From NCBI GenBank assembly GCA_017853575.1, contig JAFMJI010000001.1, positions 310,001-374,000 on the forward strand: a DNA stretch of 64,000 nucleotides, in the 5' to 3' direction. Positions 27,367 to 37,184 of this stretch are shown one piece after another. The stretch's first letter is position 1; every line of letters begins with the position of its first letter. The position numbers and the translations under genes were made by a program. The notes under the pieces were generated by a model. It was not told where the DNA came from. It saw only the letters and a program-made list of their open reading frames with translations, and did not search any database. This DNA is from Chitinophagaceae bacterium. Lineage in GTDB: Bacteria > Bacteroidota > Bacteroidia > Chitinophagales > Chitinophagaceae.

Positions 27367-29622
27367 ATGATCTGGGGGAAACAGTGTGCGCTTATTTTAT
27401 TCTTTTTCTTAGCAATAAACGCAAAAGGACAGAAAAAATGGGATGGGGAAGCTGGCGACAGTTTGTGGTATTCCGCAAAAAATTGGTTTCCGGATGGAGT
27501 ACCCGGACCTACAGATGATGTATTAATTGACAATAGTAAATTATCGGGCAGCTACAAAGTTTTAATAGGAAGTGGCGATAGCATCAATATCCATTCATTT
27601 AGGATAAACCCATTTGATACTCATCAAATCATTGTTGAAATAACGAGTGCCAATACGCTACCCATAGCACTATATATTCAATCTGGCTCAAAAGATATCG
27701 TATTAGAAAAAAATGCAGTATTCATCAATCATACTGGGGCAAGTACTGGGAATATATTTTCATTGAATGGTTCCATATATATCAGCAACGGCGGAAAATA
27801 TATTCATAAAACCATTCGAGGGAATTCATATATCATCTCAAAACTGGAGGTTGATTCAGGTAGCAGAAAGGGAATAATTGAATTTGATGTGCCGGGAACT
27901 GCCGGATATACCCTCTCTTTATCGGGCAGAAAATTTGGAAGCCTGGTGTTGAGCGCAAATGAATCATCGAAGAAGTCTTACAGTGGAAACGGCTCAAACA
28001 AGTTAACCATCGAAGGAGATTTAATTATCAATGAAAATGCTTCATTCACTTCAACCATAAGCAATATTGTTCAGGTGAACGGTGATCTAACAGTAAGTGG
28101 CTTGTGTGCGTTGAATCCTGGAACTGCCGATACCATTGGAAGATCATTTGTATTAGGTGGAGACAGCAGCAAGATTCAGATAAAAGGAGGATTCAGAACT
28201 GGTATTAATTTCAATCAATTTATATTAGGATCTTATACCAACAGATTAAGATCCAATCTTGTATTGGACAATGGTTCAATTGTACTCAATAACAAGGCAC
28301 AAGTATACCTTGACACATTTTATTTAAAATCCAGAAGAGAAATCGCCATCATGAAACATGTGCTGATTGAAACTGCAAATAAAATAGGGATTTCAAAAGA
28401 CACAAATATTGGTACGCTCAGAACACCAGTTCTGAATTTTGAAGACTCATTTCAAGTGATATATACTGGAAATGAAAATCATTTTACCGGGGAAAATCTG
28501 CCAACTAAAATCAAGTCACTGAGCAAAACTGGAAGTGGTAAATTATTATTAAGCAATTCACTTGAAGTGATAGACACATTGAGACTGACACTGGGCAATA
28601 TAAAGAGTGACTCAATCAAGAAACTTACATTCAGCGGGAGATATTTGATTGCCAATGAAAATTCATTTATGGATGGAATCATACAATGTAATGTTCAAAC
28701 CGATGGGCAAGCGCTTTTCCCAGTTGGCAAAAACAACCAATACGCACCTGTGTGGATGAATTGCAAAGCAGGCGAATCTATTCAAGTAGAGTATGTCGAT
28801 TCAGCAAGTCAGTATTCTGGGCAAAAAATGGAATTCCCTGTTAAAACAGTGAGTCAACTTGAATATTGGAAAATTACTTCTGTGCTAAGCAATAGTAGTG
28901 ATAGCGTTCGAACCATAATTCTTGGCACCAAATCAAAAAATACCATAAATAACAACACCTATGTTGTAAGATTAAATGATTCTTTGCATTGGGAGATGCT
29001 TCCACTGCTTAGCAACAACCCAGTACCATACACGGTAGGAGCAAAAATAAATTTGACTTCCACTATTTATACCACAGGAACCATTCAGCAAGTCGCATTG
29101 GCAAACAATAGTTTTTTGCTTTCAGTTTTTTACAACAATGGGGGAAATATTCTTAAGTGGATATTTGACAGCAATGAACATACAAAGCTGTATATCATTC
29201 AGGGATCCAATGATGGAAAGAATTTTTTATCAATTGATTCCATAAAGCCCCTGCTCAATCAATTGTCATTTATATACACATACCAATTAGAAAAAAACGA
29301 GCATTACTTCCAGTTCTTCAGAATAAAGGCCATTCAGATGAACAACATTGAATTTTTTTCAAATATTGTTTTATATAAACCGGAGATTGGTTCATGCAAA
29401 CTCTATCCCAACCCATGTTCAGATCAATTGAAGTTTTCATTTGCAAAAGACACGAAGTTCATGTTTTGGATAATAGAAAAGAACGGCTCCAAGACCACGG
29501 TGCCTTATCAGAAAAATGGAAAAGAATACATTCTTGATGTGTCGAACCTTAGGAAAGGTTTTTACTACTTGAGTGGATTTGCGAATGGAGTTCAGATCGT
29601 TGAACCCTTTATTAAAAATTAA
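27367..29622 (+). CDS. Large exported surface protein with T9SS type A C-terminal signal
   Basis: 751 residues from the ATG at 27367 (a GTG lies two codons upstream). The signal peptide is MIWGKQCALILFFFLAINAKG. The mature N-terminus begins with a WDGEAGDSLWYSAKNWFPDG motif common to Bacteroidota surface proteins with a beta-rich, repeat-like build. Hydrophobic beta strands rich in Ser, Asn and Gly continue to about residue 640. The last 80 residues are a T9SS C-terminal domain: CKLYPNPCSDQLKFSF, then VSNLRKGFYYLSGFANGVQ. It should therefore be exported by the Por/Gld system encoded around it and anchored or released by PorU. I do not recognise an enzymatic domain; adhesin-like is a guess. 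Confidence 0.85.
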   Translation: MIWGKQCALILFFFLAINAKGQKKWDGEAGDSLWYSAKNWFPDGVPGPTDDVLIDNSKLSGSYKVLIGSGDSINIHSFRINPFDTHQIIVEITSANTLPIALYIQSGSKDIVLEKNAVFINHTGASTGNIFSLNGSIYISNGGKYIHKTIRGNSYIISKLEVDSGSRKGIIEFDVPGTAGYTLSLSGRKFGSLVLSANESSKKSYSGNGSNKLTIEGDLIINENASFTSTISNIVQVNGDLTVSGLCALNPGTADTIGRSFVLGGDSSKIQIKGGFRTGINFNQFILGSYTNRLRSNLVLDNGSIVLNNKAQVYLDTFYLKSRREIAIMKHVLIETANKIGISKDTNIGTLRTPVLNFEDSFQVIYTGNENHFTGENLPTKIKSLSKTGSGKLLLSNSLEVIDTLRLTLGNIKSDSIKKLTFSGRYLIANENSFMDGIIQCNVQTDGQALFPVGKNNQYAPVWMNCKAGESIQVEYVDSASQYSGQKMEFPVKTVSQLEYWKITSVLSNSSDSVRTIILGTKSKNTINNNTYVVRLNDSLHWEMLPLLSNNPVPYTVGAKINLTSTIYTTGTIQQVALANNSFLLSVFYNNGGNILKWIFDSNEHTKLYIIQGSNDGKNFLSIDSIKPLLNQLSFIYTYQLEKNEHYFQFFRIKAIQMNNIEFFSNIVLYKPEIGSCKLYPNPCSDQLKFSFAKDTKFMFWIIEKNGSKTTVPYQKNGKEYILDVSNLRKGFYYLSGFANGVQIVEPFIKN

Positions 29623-29969
29623 ACTGAGAAACTTTCGCCACAGGCACAGGTACGATTGGCATTGGGATTGATAAAATGAAATCCTTTGCCATTCAATCCG
29701 TCTGAAAAATCGAGGGTAGTATTGAAAAGATAAAGTATGCTTTTACGGTCAGTCACTAATTTCATGCCCTTATCTTCAAATACCTGATCACCCTGCTTGA
29801 TTTCATTGTCGAAGTCCATTTTGTATGTCAAGCCCGAGCAACCTCCACTGACTACACTTACTCGTACAAAGAAATCGGCTCCTTTGCCTTCCTCAGTTAG
29901 TAGTTTTGAAACCCTCTCCTTGGCTTTATCACTGATAAAAATACCAGACATCAAACTTGTTTCCGTCAT
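29619..29969 (-). CDS. HesB/IscA-type iron-sulfur cluster carrier
   Basis: A-type carrier that accepts Fe-S clusters and passes them to apoproteins. 116 residues with the three conserved cysteines: Cys44 in SGGCSGLTYKM, and Cys108 and Cys110 in TCACGESF. ErpA, IscA and SufA cannot be told apart from this alone, so no symbol is given. The ATG at 29967-29969 gives a six-residue lead; an internal ATG at 29949-29951 would also work. Its stop overlaps the stop of the convergent surface-protein gene by four bases. Confidence 0.9.
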   Translation of the reverse strand: MTETSLMSGIFISDKAKERVSKLLTEEGKGADFFVRVSVVSGGCSGLTYKMDFDNEIKQGDQVFEDKGMKLVTDRKSILYLFNTTLDFSDGLNGKGFHFINPNANRTCACGESFSV

Positions 29970-30037
29970 ATGCTGTAAATAACTTTACAAAGTTAGTACT
30001 TACAGTTTTAAGAAATGAATAGTACATTTATTAAACA

Positions 30038-30439
30038 ATGCATAAAATTGAACATATAGCCATCGCAGTCAAATCACTTTCGACTTCCGTTCCACTTTTC
30101 GAAAAAATCTTGGGAACCCCCTGCTACAAAACCGAGGAAGTGGAGAGCGAAAAAGTTAAAACTGCTTTCTTCAAAACAGGAGAAAACAAAATTGAGCTTT
30201 TGGAAGGGATGGATCCGGAAGGGGTTATTGCAAAGTTCATTTCCAAAAAAGGTGAGGGTTTACACCATATTGCACTTGGAGTGGAAAATTTGGAGGAGAG
30301 AATTACTGCTTTAAAAACAGAGGGCTTTGAGTTTATCAGCGAAGTGCCCAAAAAGGGGGCTGATAATAAAATAATTGTTTTTCTGCATCCAAAATGTACC
30401 AATGGTGTTCTGGTAGAGTTGTGCCAGGAAATAAATTAA
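30038..30439 (+). CDS. mce: Methylmalonyl-CoA epimerase
   Basis: Interconverts the (R) and (S) forms of methylmalonyl-CoA in propionate/succinate interchange. 133 residues with a vicinal-oxygen-chelate (glyoxalase) fold: KIEHIAIAVKSL with a metal His at the start, KIELLEGMDPEG near 47, GEGLHHIALGVENL near 71 and the metal Glu in CTNGVLVELCQE near 126. The LLEG and GLHHIA patterns are those of the epimerase rather than general glyoxalases. Methylmalonyl-CoA mutase is B12-dependent, and the B12-dependent NrdJ is encoded nearby, which fits a cobalamin-using cell, although the mutase itself is not in this window. Confidence 0.92.
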   Translation: MHKIEHIAIAVKSLSTSVPLFEKILGTPCYKTEEVESEKVKTAFFKTGENKIELLEGMDPEGVIAKFISKKGEGLHHIALGVENLEERITALKTEGFEFISEVPKKGADNKIIVFLHPKCTNGVLVELCQEIN

Positions 30440-30453
30440 CACCTAAAATTTCA

Positions 30454-31164
30454 TCACAGATTTAATTTCTCTACTGCATTCTGTGCAGCAATCTGCCCGG
30501 CGTCTTTTTTGTTGAAAGCACGACCTTCAGCAATGATCTCACCATCTACAATGGCACCGACTGTAAAAAGCCTTCTGCCGTTTTCCATTTTTTCATCAAT
30601 GGTTTCAAACTCCAATAGCTTACCAGAACGGTTTGCCCAACTAAAGAGTTTATTTTTTTGGTTGATTTCAACTTGCTCAAGGTCTTCTATAAACAGATGA
30701 GGGATGATGATTTTTTTAAAAACCCATTTCTTGGTAGCTGCATATCCCCTGTCAATGTAAATCGCTCCCACCAATGCTTCCAGGGCATTGCCAAAAATTT
30801 GACTGGATTTCAATGATCCATCTTGTTTATTATAAGAGGTGATCTTTTTAAATCCCATTCGAATGGCAATGTCATTCAGCATCTGGCGATTCACCATCTT
30901 GCTTCTCATTTCAGTTAAAAAACCTTCGCCTTTGTATGGGTATTTCATGAAGAGGTAGTCTGCAATAATTCCTCCGAGGATGGCATCACCCAAATATTCC
31001 AAACGCTCGTTGTTATCAGTAGCTTTTTCTTTGATGGAGCGGTGAGAGAGCGCAGCAATGTATAAACTAATACTTCCCGGGGTGAAACCAAGCAAATAAA
31101 CCAGGTGTTTCAGGAATTCCTTCCGATTGCGATTGCTGAATATATAATACAGTCTGTAAAGCAC
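30454..31164 (-). CDS. rnc: Ribonuclease III
   Basis: Double-strand-specific endoribonuclease for rRNA processing and mRNA turnover. 236 residues with the signature NERLEYLGDAILGG at about 52-65, metal-binding Asp/Glu downstream (NALEALVGAIYIDRG near 127) and a double-stranded-RNA-binding domain at the C-terminus (FSWANRSGKLLEFETIDE, ending AEGRAFNKKDAGQIAAQNA). The frame starts at GTG (31162-31164); there is no upstream ATG before an in-frame stop. It follows fabF and acpP on the same strand, the acpP-fabF-rnc order widely conserved in bacteria. Confidence 0.96.
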   Translation of the reverse strand: MLYRLYYIFSNRNRKEFLKHLVYLLGFTPGSISLYIAALSHRSIKEKATDNNERLEYLGDAILGGIIADYLFMKYPYKGEGFLTEMRSKMVNRQMLNDIAIRMGFKKITSYNKQDGSLKSSQIFGNALEALVGAIYIDRGYAATKKWVFKKIIIPHLFIEDLEQVEINQKNKLFSWANRSGKLLEFETIDEKMENGRRLFTVGAIVDGEIIAEGRAFNKKDAGQIAAQNAVEKLNL

Positions 31165-31210
31165 CCAGGGTTTACTTTTCGTTTAAAATCCGATGATGTA
31201 TCAGGTTTTC

Positions 31211-32461
31211 TTAAAGGTACTTCTTTACGATGATAGATGCATTGTGACCGCCAAATCCAAATGTATTGTTCAGGGCAGCTCTAACAGTTTTCTTTTGGGG
31301 TTTCCAGAATGTAAGATTCAGTTTGGGATCTAATTGATCATCGTCTGTAAAATGATTGATGGTTGGAGGAACACAGTCATGCACAACTGCATTGATACAA
31401 GCAATTGTTTCAATAGCACCCGCAGCCCCCAACAAATGGCCGGTCATTGATTTTGTTGAGCTAATGTTCAAGTTGTATGCATGATCACCAAATACATTCA
31501 AAATTGCTTTGGTTTCAGCAATATCTCCCAATGGAGTTGAAGTACCATGCACATTGATATAATCAATATCAGTGGGTTGCAGGCCAGCTTCTGCCAACGC
31601 AACACGCATCACATTCAATGCGCCCAGTCCTTCTGGATGGGGAGCAGTGATATGATATGCGTCTGCTGTTGCACCACCTCCAACAATTTCAGCGTAAATT
31701 TTTGCGCCACGTTTTTTTGCGTGCTCTAATTCTTCAAGTACAACCGCTCCACTTCCTTCACCCATTACAAATCCATCTCTGTCTTTATCAAATGGTCTTG
31801 AAGCTGTTTTAGGATCATCATTTCTTTCACTCAGTGCTTTCATTGCATTGAAACCAGCCACACCTGCATCGCATACTACTGCTTCGCTACCACCAGCAAC
31901 GATTGCATCTGCCTTGCCTAAGCGGATATAATTAAACGCTTCGAGTATACCGTGTGTAGAGGATGCACATGCACTTACTACAGCAAAATTTGGACCCCTG
32001 AATCCATGTCTCATAGAGATATGTCCAGCTGCAATATCAAGAATCATCTTGGGTATGAAAAAGGGATTGAATCGAGGCGTTCCATCACCCTTTGCATATG
32101 CCATTACCTCTTCCTGAAATGTCAATAGGCCACCAATTCCACTTGAAAAAATAACACCAACACGGTCAGGATCTACATTCTCTTTGTTGATACCAGCATC
32201 CTTGATGGCTTCATCACTGGATACAAGAGCGAGTTGAGTAAAGCGATCAACCTTGCGTGCCTCTTTTTTATCAAGATAGGCAACAGGATCAAATCCTTTT
32301 ACTTCACAGGCAAACTGTGTTTTGAATTTGGATGCATCGAAAAGCGTGATGTTGTCTGCACCTGAAACGCCATTCAGTAACCCCTCCCAATATGCTTGCG
32401 CAGTATTGCCAATGGGGGTGATGGCACCCATTCCGGTGACTACAACTCTTTTCAGTTCCAT
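31211..32461 (-). CDS. fabF: 3-oxoacyl-[acyl-carrier-protein] synthase II
   Basis: Elongating condensing enzyme of fatty acid synthesis; joins malonyl-ACP to acyl-ACP. 416 residues, full length. Catalytic Cys165 is in VVSACASSTHGI, and the two catalytic histidines are in NVHGTSTPLGD (near 303) and MTGHLLGAAGA (near 340). The N-terminal RVVVTGMGAITPIGN and C-terminal NNTFGFGGHNASI are typical. It lies 29 bases after acpP and before rnc on the same strand, so the carrier protein and the enzyme that uses it are co-expressed. Confidence 0.97.
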   Translation of the reverse strand: MELKRVVVTGMGAITPIGNTAQAYWEGLLNGVSGADNITLFDASKFKTQFACEVKGFDPVAYLDKKEARKVDRFTQLALVSSDEAIKDAGINKENVDPDRVGVIFSSGIGGLLTFQEEVMAYAKGDGTPRFNPFFIPKMILDIAAGHISMRHGFRGPNFAVVSACASSTHGILEAFNYIRLGKADAIVAGGSEAVVCDAGVAGFNAMKALSERNDDPKTASRPFDKDRDGFVMGEGSGAVVLEELEHAKKRGAKIYAEIVGGGATADAYHITAPHPEGLGALNVMRVALAEAGLQPTDIDYINVHGTSTPLGDIAETKAILNVFGDHAYNLNISSTKSMTGHLLGAAGAIETIACINAVVHDCVPPTINHFTDDDQLDPKLNLTFWKPQKKTVRAALNNTFGFGGHNASIIVKKYL

Positions 32462-32490
32462 ATGAAATTGTAAGAAAGAAAGATCCTTCT

Positions 32491-32727
32491 TTACTTAGAA
32501 TGCTCCTCAAGATAAGTGATCGCCTGACCAACAGTTGTGATGGTTTCAGCTTGCTCATCAGGGATTGAAATATTGAATTCTTTTTCAAATTCCATGATCA
32601 ATTCAACTGTGTCCAACGAATCCGCTCCAAGGTCATTTGTAAATGACGCTTCCGCAGTTACCTCGTTCTCGTCTACTCCTAATTTGTCAACAATAATTTT
32701 CTTTACTCTTGTTGCAATGTCTGACAT
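32491..32727 (-). CDS. acpP: Acyl carrier protein
   Basis: Carries growing acyl chains on a phosphopantetheine arm during fatty acid synthesis. 78 residues, strongly acidic, with the attachment site Ser37 in [14 protein letters not shown]. The opening [17 protein letters not shown] and closing [12 protein letters not shown] are typical. It is first in the acpP-fabF-rnc run, and a -7 box (32754-32761) lies just upstream. Confidence 0.97.
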   Translation of the reverse strand: MSDIATRVKKIIVDKLGVDENEVTAEASFTNDLGADSLDTVELIMEFEKEFNISIPDEQAETITTVGQAITYLEEHSK

Positions 32728-32753
32728 GGTTTTTTATTTTTGGTTTGTGGTTG

Positions 32754-32761
32754 CAAAAATA
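32754..32761 (-). promoter_or_regulatory. Putative -7 element for acpP-fabF-rnc
   Basis: On the minus strand this reads TATTTTTG, an exact TAnnTTTG match, 26 bases before the acpP ATG, giving a leader of about 20 bases. The -33 element is not convincing. Confidence 0.45.
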
Positions 32762-32949
32762 AACTATTTGCAATAAAAACATAATTTGTTGAAGTTTTGT
32801 GAAAAAGTATTCATCAGACATAACACATGTAAGTAATTGATATTCAAATACTAACATATTATAAAATCTATTTTTTCACTTATTTGCTAAAAAAGATTTA
32901 AAACAGATTCAATTGACTGATTACAACAATAAATAATTTAATTTGTAGC

Positions 32950-33381
32950 ATGCCAATCAAGATCATCGATCACGGTACTTCTAAATACCAACAAATGGTT
33001 GATCTAAGGATGGAAATCCTGAGAAAACCACTTGGGCTACATTTTACCCAAGAGGACCTGGACAGTGAGAAGGATGATATTCTGATTGGTGCTTTTGAAG
33101 ACGACGACATGGTTGCCTGCTGTATTCTGACCAAAGTTTCTCCCGAGCTATGTAAACTTCGGCAAATGGCGGTGCATCAAAAAATGCAAAGAAACGGGGT
33201 GGGTCATGCCATCATGCAGTTTGCAGAAAATGTTGCAAGAGATGCAGGTTTTAAAACCATGACGATGCACGCAAGAAAATCAGCCGAGGTATTTTATGAA
33301 AAGCAAGGATATGCACCTTACGGTGATGAGTTTATTGAGGTCACCATCCCTCATATTGAGATGCGCAAAAAATTGATCTAG
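32950..33381 (+). CDS. GNAT family N-acetyltransferase
   Basis: 143 residues of the GNAT fold, expected to move an acetyl group from acetyl-CoA to an amine. The acetyl-CoA-binding motif A is RQMAVHQKMQRNGVGHAIMQF near residue 75, followed by GFKTMTMHARKSAEVFYEKQGY near 102, the usual motif B ending. A strand pair DDDMVACCILTK precedes it. The substrate is unknown; the sequence resembles ElaA/YjcF-like small acetyltransferases. It is monocistronic, with a 222-base AT-rich upstream region shared with divergent acpP, and its stop overlaps the YcxB-like gene by four bases. Confidence 0.88.
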   Translation: MPIKIIDHGTSKYQQMVDLRMEILRKPLGLHFTQEDLDSEKDDILIGAFEDDDMVACCILTKVSPELCKLRQMAVHQKMQRNGVGHAIMQFAENVARDAGFKTMTMHARKSAEVFYEKQGYAPYGDEFIEVTIPHIEMRKKLI

Positions 33382-33857
33382 GATTTTCTGATGTTGTTTC
33401 GAAAAATTGCTCTGGCCTTTTCCAGTTCCTCTTCAGTTGTGAATGCATCTTTAGGTATGAGGAAAAAACTCTTGGCATCAAAATAAAGATGAAAGAATCC
33501 AGGTGTTTCATAATACCTGTCAAACTCTCTCCAGGACCATGATTTGGAATTACCGGATGTTTCAATAAAAAAATGCTGCTCTTCTATTGCAACATTGAAT
33601 TGATCCTGAAATGTTTTACTTCTTTTATAAATGAGTGCTGGTAACCAGATCCAAAAAGCTACCATCATGGATATCCAAAGCACAGAGCTCATCAGAAATG
33701 GCAATGGCGAAATAAGTTTCATTGAAAACATCACTGCAGCAAAAAGCGCAAACACATTTACAAGGATGATCATGATTTTGATCTCCCGCATAGAAATGAA
33801 ATGGTACCGCAGGGCCTGCAGTACCTTTCCTTTTTGATAATGTATGTTCAGTTTCAC
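33378..33857 (-). CDS. YcxB-like membrane protein
   Basis: 159 residues with two adjacent hydrophobic spans (about 28-48 and 51-76) and then a soluble domain with the YcxB-like pattern: VAIEEQHFFIETSGNSKSWSW, FDRYYETPGFFHLYF and FFLIPKDAF. YcxB-like proteins have no known function. It starts at GTG (33855-33857), nine bases after the nrdJ stop on the same strand, and so is probably on the nrdJ transcript; nothing in the sequence shows a functional link to ribonucleotide reduction. Confidence 0.75.
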   Translation of the reverse strand: MKLNIHYQKGKVLQALRYHFISMREIKIMIILVNVFALFAAVMFSMKLISPLPFLMSSVLWISMMVAFWIWLPALIYKRSKTFQDQFNVAIEEQHFFIETSGNSKSWSWREFDRYYETPGFFHLYFDAKSFFLIPKDAFTTEEELEKARAIFRNNIRKS

Positions 33858-33866
33858 TGATTAAAA

Positions 33867-36800
33867 TTAACTACAGCCCATGCTGTTGCCGCAATTTAAA
33901 CACTTGTAACAAGTACCACTTCTTACGGTGATGTGTCCGCAGGTATTACAAGCAGGTGCATCGCTCTGCATGCTCTTCATATATTCTTGTGTACTGTTGT
34001 CACTCTTAACTACAACCTGTGTTTTTTGTGCTTTAGGTGCTGGAACCGCTGAAGAAGCAATGACTCTTACATCAGACAACTCAGGCTTTGATTCTGATGG
34101 TTCATCCCAATCATCATTGCCTGTATTCATCACCTCTGGTCTGTCCAACACATGCACCAAATCTGTTCTGTCGAGGTACTCATAAGCAAGACAACGGAAT
34201 ACAAAGTCTACAATGGATGTAGTTGACTTAATGTTTGGATGATCCACCATTCCTGCAGGTTCAAACTTGGTAAACACAAATTTTTCTACAAACTCTTCCA
34301 ATGGAACACCATACTGCAATCCTACAGAAACCGCGATGGCAAAGCAGTTCATCAAACTGCGCAGCGTAGAACCTTCTTTGGCAAGATCAATGAAGATTTC
34401 ACCCAAGGTATTGTCGCTGTATTCACCCGTACGCAAGAAAATTGTTTGTCCATTGATTCTTGCTTTTTGGGTAAAGCCTCTTCTCTTTGTTGGAAGAGAT
34501 TTACGCTCTACAATTCTAGAAAGCTGACGCTTCAATTTTGTATCAGGTGAAGCCTGCATTCTTTTTTGTAATTCATCCAACAACTCATCCACTGTAAGTT
34601 TTCCTACATCAATGAATTGGCTATCGGTTGATTCTGCACTTGCATCTTCATCAGCTTTGCTGTCGCTCTTGTTGCTGAGCGGCTGACTGAGTTTGGATCC
34701 ATCACGGTACAATGCACATGCTTTCAATCCAAGTTCCCAACTTAAATGATAACAATCGGCAATCTCATTGATGTTGGCCTCATTTGGAAGGTTGATGGTT
34801 TTTGAAATCGCTCCACTGATGAAAGGTTGTGTAGCAGCCATCATGCGGATATGTCCATGTGGATGGATGTAACGCTCTCCTTTCTTACCACATTTATTGG
34901 CACAATCAAATACAGGATAATGCTCTTCTTTCAAATGTGGAGCACCTTCAATGGTCATGGTTCCACATACATAATCATTGGCTGCATCGATCTCTGCGCC
35001 GGTAAATCCTAATGCCTTCAACAAACTCCAATCGAAGTTGAAATACTGTTCAGGCTTGAATCCTAAGCGCTGCAAACATTCTTCACCAAGTGTATATACA
35101 TTGAATACAAAACCAATCTCGAATGCAGACATGACTGCATCATCCAATTTTTTGATTTCATCAGCGATAAATCCTTTCTCGCTCAGTGTTTGATGATTGA
35201 TGAAAGGAGCGCCTGCAAAATTTGCAGCACCTACTGCATATTTAATAATGGCATCCTGTTCTGATTCAGAATATTTCAAATTCGCCAATGCTTGAGGTAC
35301 TGATTGGTTGATGATTTTGAAATATCCACCACCAGAAAGTTTTTTGAATTTCACCAACGCGAAATCTGGTTCAACACCTGTAGTGTCACAATCCATTACC
35401 AATCCAATGGTTCCGGTTGGTGCAATTACAGTTGTTTGTGCGTTTCTGTATCCATATTTCTCTCCGTACTCTACTGCATCATCCCAAGCCTTGCATGCTG
35501 CTTTGAGTAAATAATCTGGACAGTCTTTTGCTTTGATGCCTTGTGGCTTGATGCTTAATCCAACATAGGCCTGATCTGCATCGTAAGCAGCTGCGCGGTG
35601 ATTTCTCATTACACGCATCATATCTTCCTTGTTCTCGTTGTAACGAGGGAAGGCTCCAAGAATACCTGCAATTTCAGCAGATGTCTTGTATGAAATACCA
35701 GTCATGATCGCAGTGATTGCTCCGGCAATGCCTCTTGCTTCATCACTGTCGTAGGGAATTCCGCTTACCATTAACATGCTTCCCAAATTGGCATATCCAA
35801 GTCCGAGTGTGCGGTAATCGTAGCTAAGCTGTGCTACTTCTTTACTTGGAAACTGTGCCATCAACACTGAAACTTCCAACACGGTTGTCCAAAGCCTAAC
35901 AGTATATTCAAATCCTTTTACATCAAAACTGTTGTCGCTTTCGTTGAAGAATTTTCTCAGGTTTGCTGATGCAAGGTTACATGCTGTATTATCAAGGAAC
36001 ATGTATTCGCTACAAGGGTTGGAGGCCCTGATTCTACCGCCTTTCGGACAAGTATGCCATTCATTGATGGTAGTATCATATTGTGTTCCAGGATCTGCGC
36101 AACGCCATGCAGCATAAGAAATTTTATCCCACAATGCTTTTGCAGAAACTTTTTTCATCACTTTGCCATCCATTCTTCCAACCAATTCCCAATCTTCTCC
36201 TTTTGCGAGTCTTTCAAAAAATTCATTGGGTATACGAACAGAGTTGTTTGAGTTTTGTCCACTCACTGTACGATATGCCTCACCTTCATAATCGCTAGAA
36301 TATCCTGCTGCAATCAATGCCGCCACTTTCTTTTCTTCTTCAACTTTCCAATCAATGAATGTTTCAATTTCTGGATGATCTAAATCCAAGCAAACCATCT
36401 TTGCAGCGCGACGGGTTGTACCACCGCTCTTGATTGCACCCGCAGCACGGTCACCGATTTTCAAAAAGCTCATCAAACCAGATGATGTACCACCACCACT
36501 CAATTTCTCTCCTTCACCACGCAGGTTTGAAAAGTTTGTTCCAACACCAGATCCATATTTAAAAATTCTTGCTTCACGTACCCACAAATCCATGATACCA
36601 CCTTCATTCACCAAATCATCATCAACACTTAGGATGAAACATGCATGGGGCTGTGGACGCTCATATGCAGAAGTAGATTTTTTTAATTGCCCATCATTCT
36701 GATCAACATAATAATGTCCCTGTGGTTTTCCTTTGATGCCATAGCTTTCATGTAAACCTGTATTGAACCATTGAGGTGAATTGGGAACACATGCTTGATT

Positions 36801-37184
36801 CAAAATACAATACACCAACTCTTCATAAAACACTTGCGCATCTTCGGTTGATGCAAAATAACCATAGCGCTCACCCCATACTCTCCAGCAATTCGCCATG
36901 CGATGTGCAACCTGCTTTGCAGATGTTTCTCTGCCCAACGAACCGTCTGCTTGAGGAACACCAGCTTTTCTAAAATATTTTTGTGCGAGGATATCAGTTG
37001 CAATCTGACTCCATTGTTTTGGAACCTCTACATTGGTCATTTCAAAAACAACTTCTCCGCTCGGATTTCTAATCACAGATGTTCTGTAATCATAATCGAA
37101 CATCTCGAATACATTTACGGTGTCGCTGGTAAATTGTCTTTGGAACTTTAGTCCTGAATTCTTGTTGGTTGATTTAGTGGGCAT
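33867..37184 (-). CDS. nrdJ: Adenosylcobalamin-dependent ribonucleotide reductase
   Basis: Class II reductase that makes deoxyribonucleotides using adenosylcobalamin as radical source, so it works with or without oxygen. 1105 residues. Active-site residues are visible: Asn389, thiyl Cys391 and Glu393 in ASNPCSEYMF, and redox cysteines Cys182 (HACFILSVDDD) and Cys402 (NTACNLAS). A C-terminal cysteine-rich tail (CNTCG...CYKCLNCG...GCS) probably serves as redox or zinc shuttle. No NrdB-type radical subunit is nearby. The upstream region (37185-37502) holds two inverted repeats but no cobalamin-riboswitch-like architecture that I can recognise. It is followed nine bases on by the YcxB-like gene. 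Confidence 0.96.
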   Translation of the reverse strand: MPTKSTNKNSGLKFQRQFTSDTVNVFEMFDYDYRTSVIRNPSGEVVFEMTNVEVPKQWSQIATDILAQKYFRKAGVPQADGSLGRETSAKQVAHRMANCWRVWGERYGYFASTEDAQVFYEELVYCILNQACVPNSPQWFNTGLHESYGIKGKPQGHYYVDQNDGQLKKSTSAYERPQPHACFILSVDDDLVNEGGIMDLWVREARIFKYGSGVGTNFSNLRGEGEKLSGGGTSSGLMSFLKIGDRAAGAIKSGGTTRRAAKMVCLDLDHPEIETFIDWKVEEEKKVAALIAAGYSSDYEGEAYRTVSGQNSNNSVRIPNEFFERLAKGEDWELVGRMDGKVMKKVSAKALWDKISYAAWRCADPGTQYDTTINEWHTCPKGGRIRASNPCSEYMFLDNTACNLASANLRKFFNESDNSFDVKGFEYTVRLWTTVLEVSVLMAQFPSKEVAQLSYDYRTLGLGYANLGSMLMVSGIPYDSDEARGIAGAITAIMTGISYKTSAEIAGILGAFPRYNENKEDMMRVMRNHRAAAYDADQAYVGLSIKPQGIKAKDCPDYLLKAACKAWDDAVEYGEKYGYRNAQTTVIAPTGTIGLVMDCDTTGVEPDFALVKFKKLSGGGYFKIINQSVPQALANLKYSESEQDAIIKYAVGAANFAGAPFINHQTLSEKGFIADEIKKLDDAVMSAFEIGFVFNVYTLGEECLQRLGFKPEQYFNFDWSLLKALGFTGAEIDAANDYVCGTMTIEGAPHLKEEHYPVFDCANKCGKKGERYIHPHGHIRMMAATQPFISGAISKTINLPNEANINEIADCYHLSWELGLKACALYRDGSKLSQPLSNKSDSKADEDASAESTDSQFIDVGKLTVDELLDELQKRMQASPDTKLKRQLSRIVERKSLPTKRRGFTQKARINGQTIFLRTGEYSDNTLGEIFIDLAKEGSTLRSLMNCFAIAVSVGLQYGVPLEEFVEKFVFTKFEPAGMVDHPNIKSTTSIVDFVFRCLAYEYLDRTDLVHVLDRPEVMNTGNDDWDEPSESKPELSDVRVIASSAVPAPKAQKTQVVVKSDNSTQEYMKSMQSDAPACNTCGHITVRSGTCYKCLNCGNSMGCS

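Noticed and set aside
36430-36702. Several plus-strand frames within nrdJ (also near 34239, 35304, 36054)
   Set aside because: All are antisense shadows of the 1105-codon reductase, whose active-site motifs span them.
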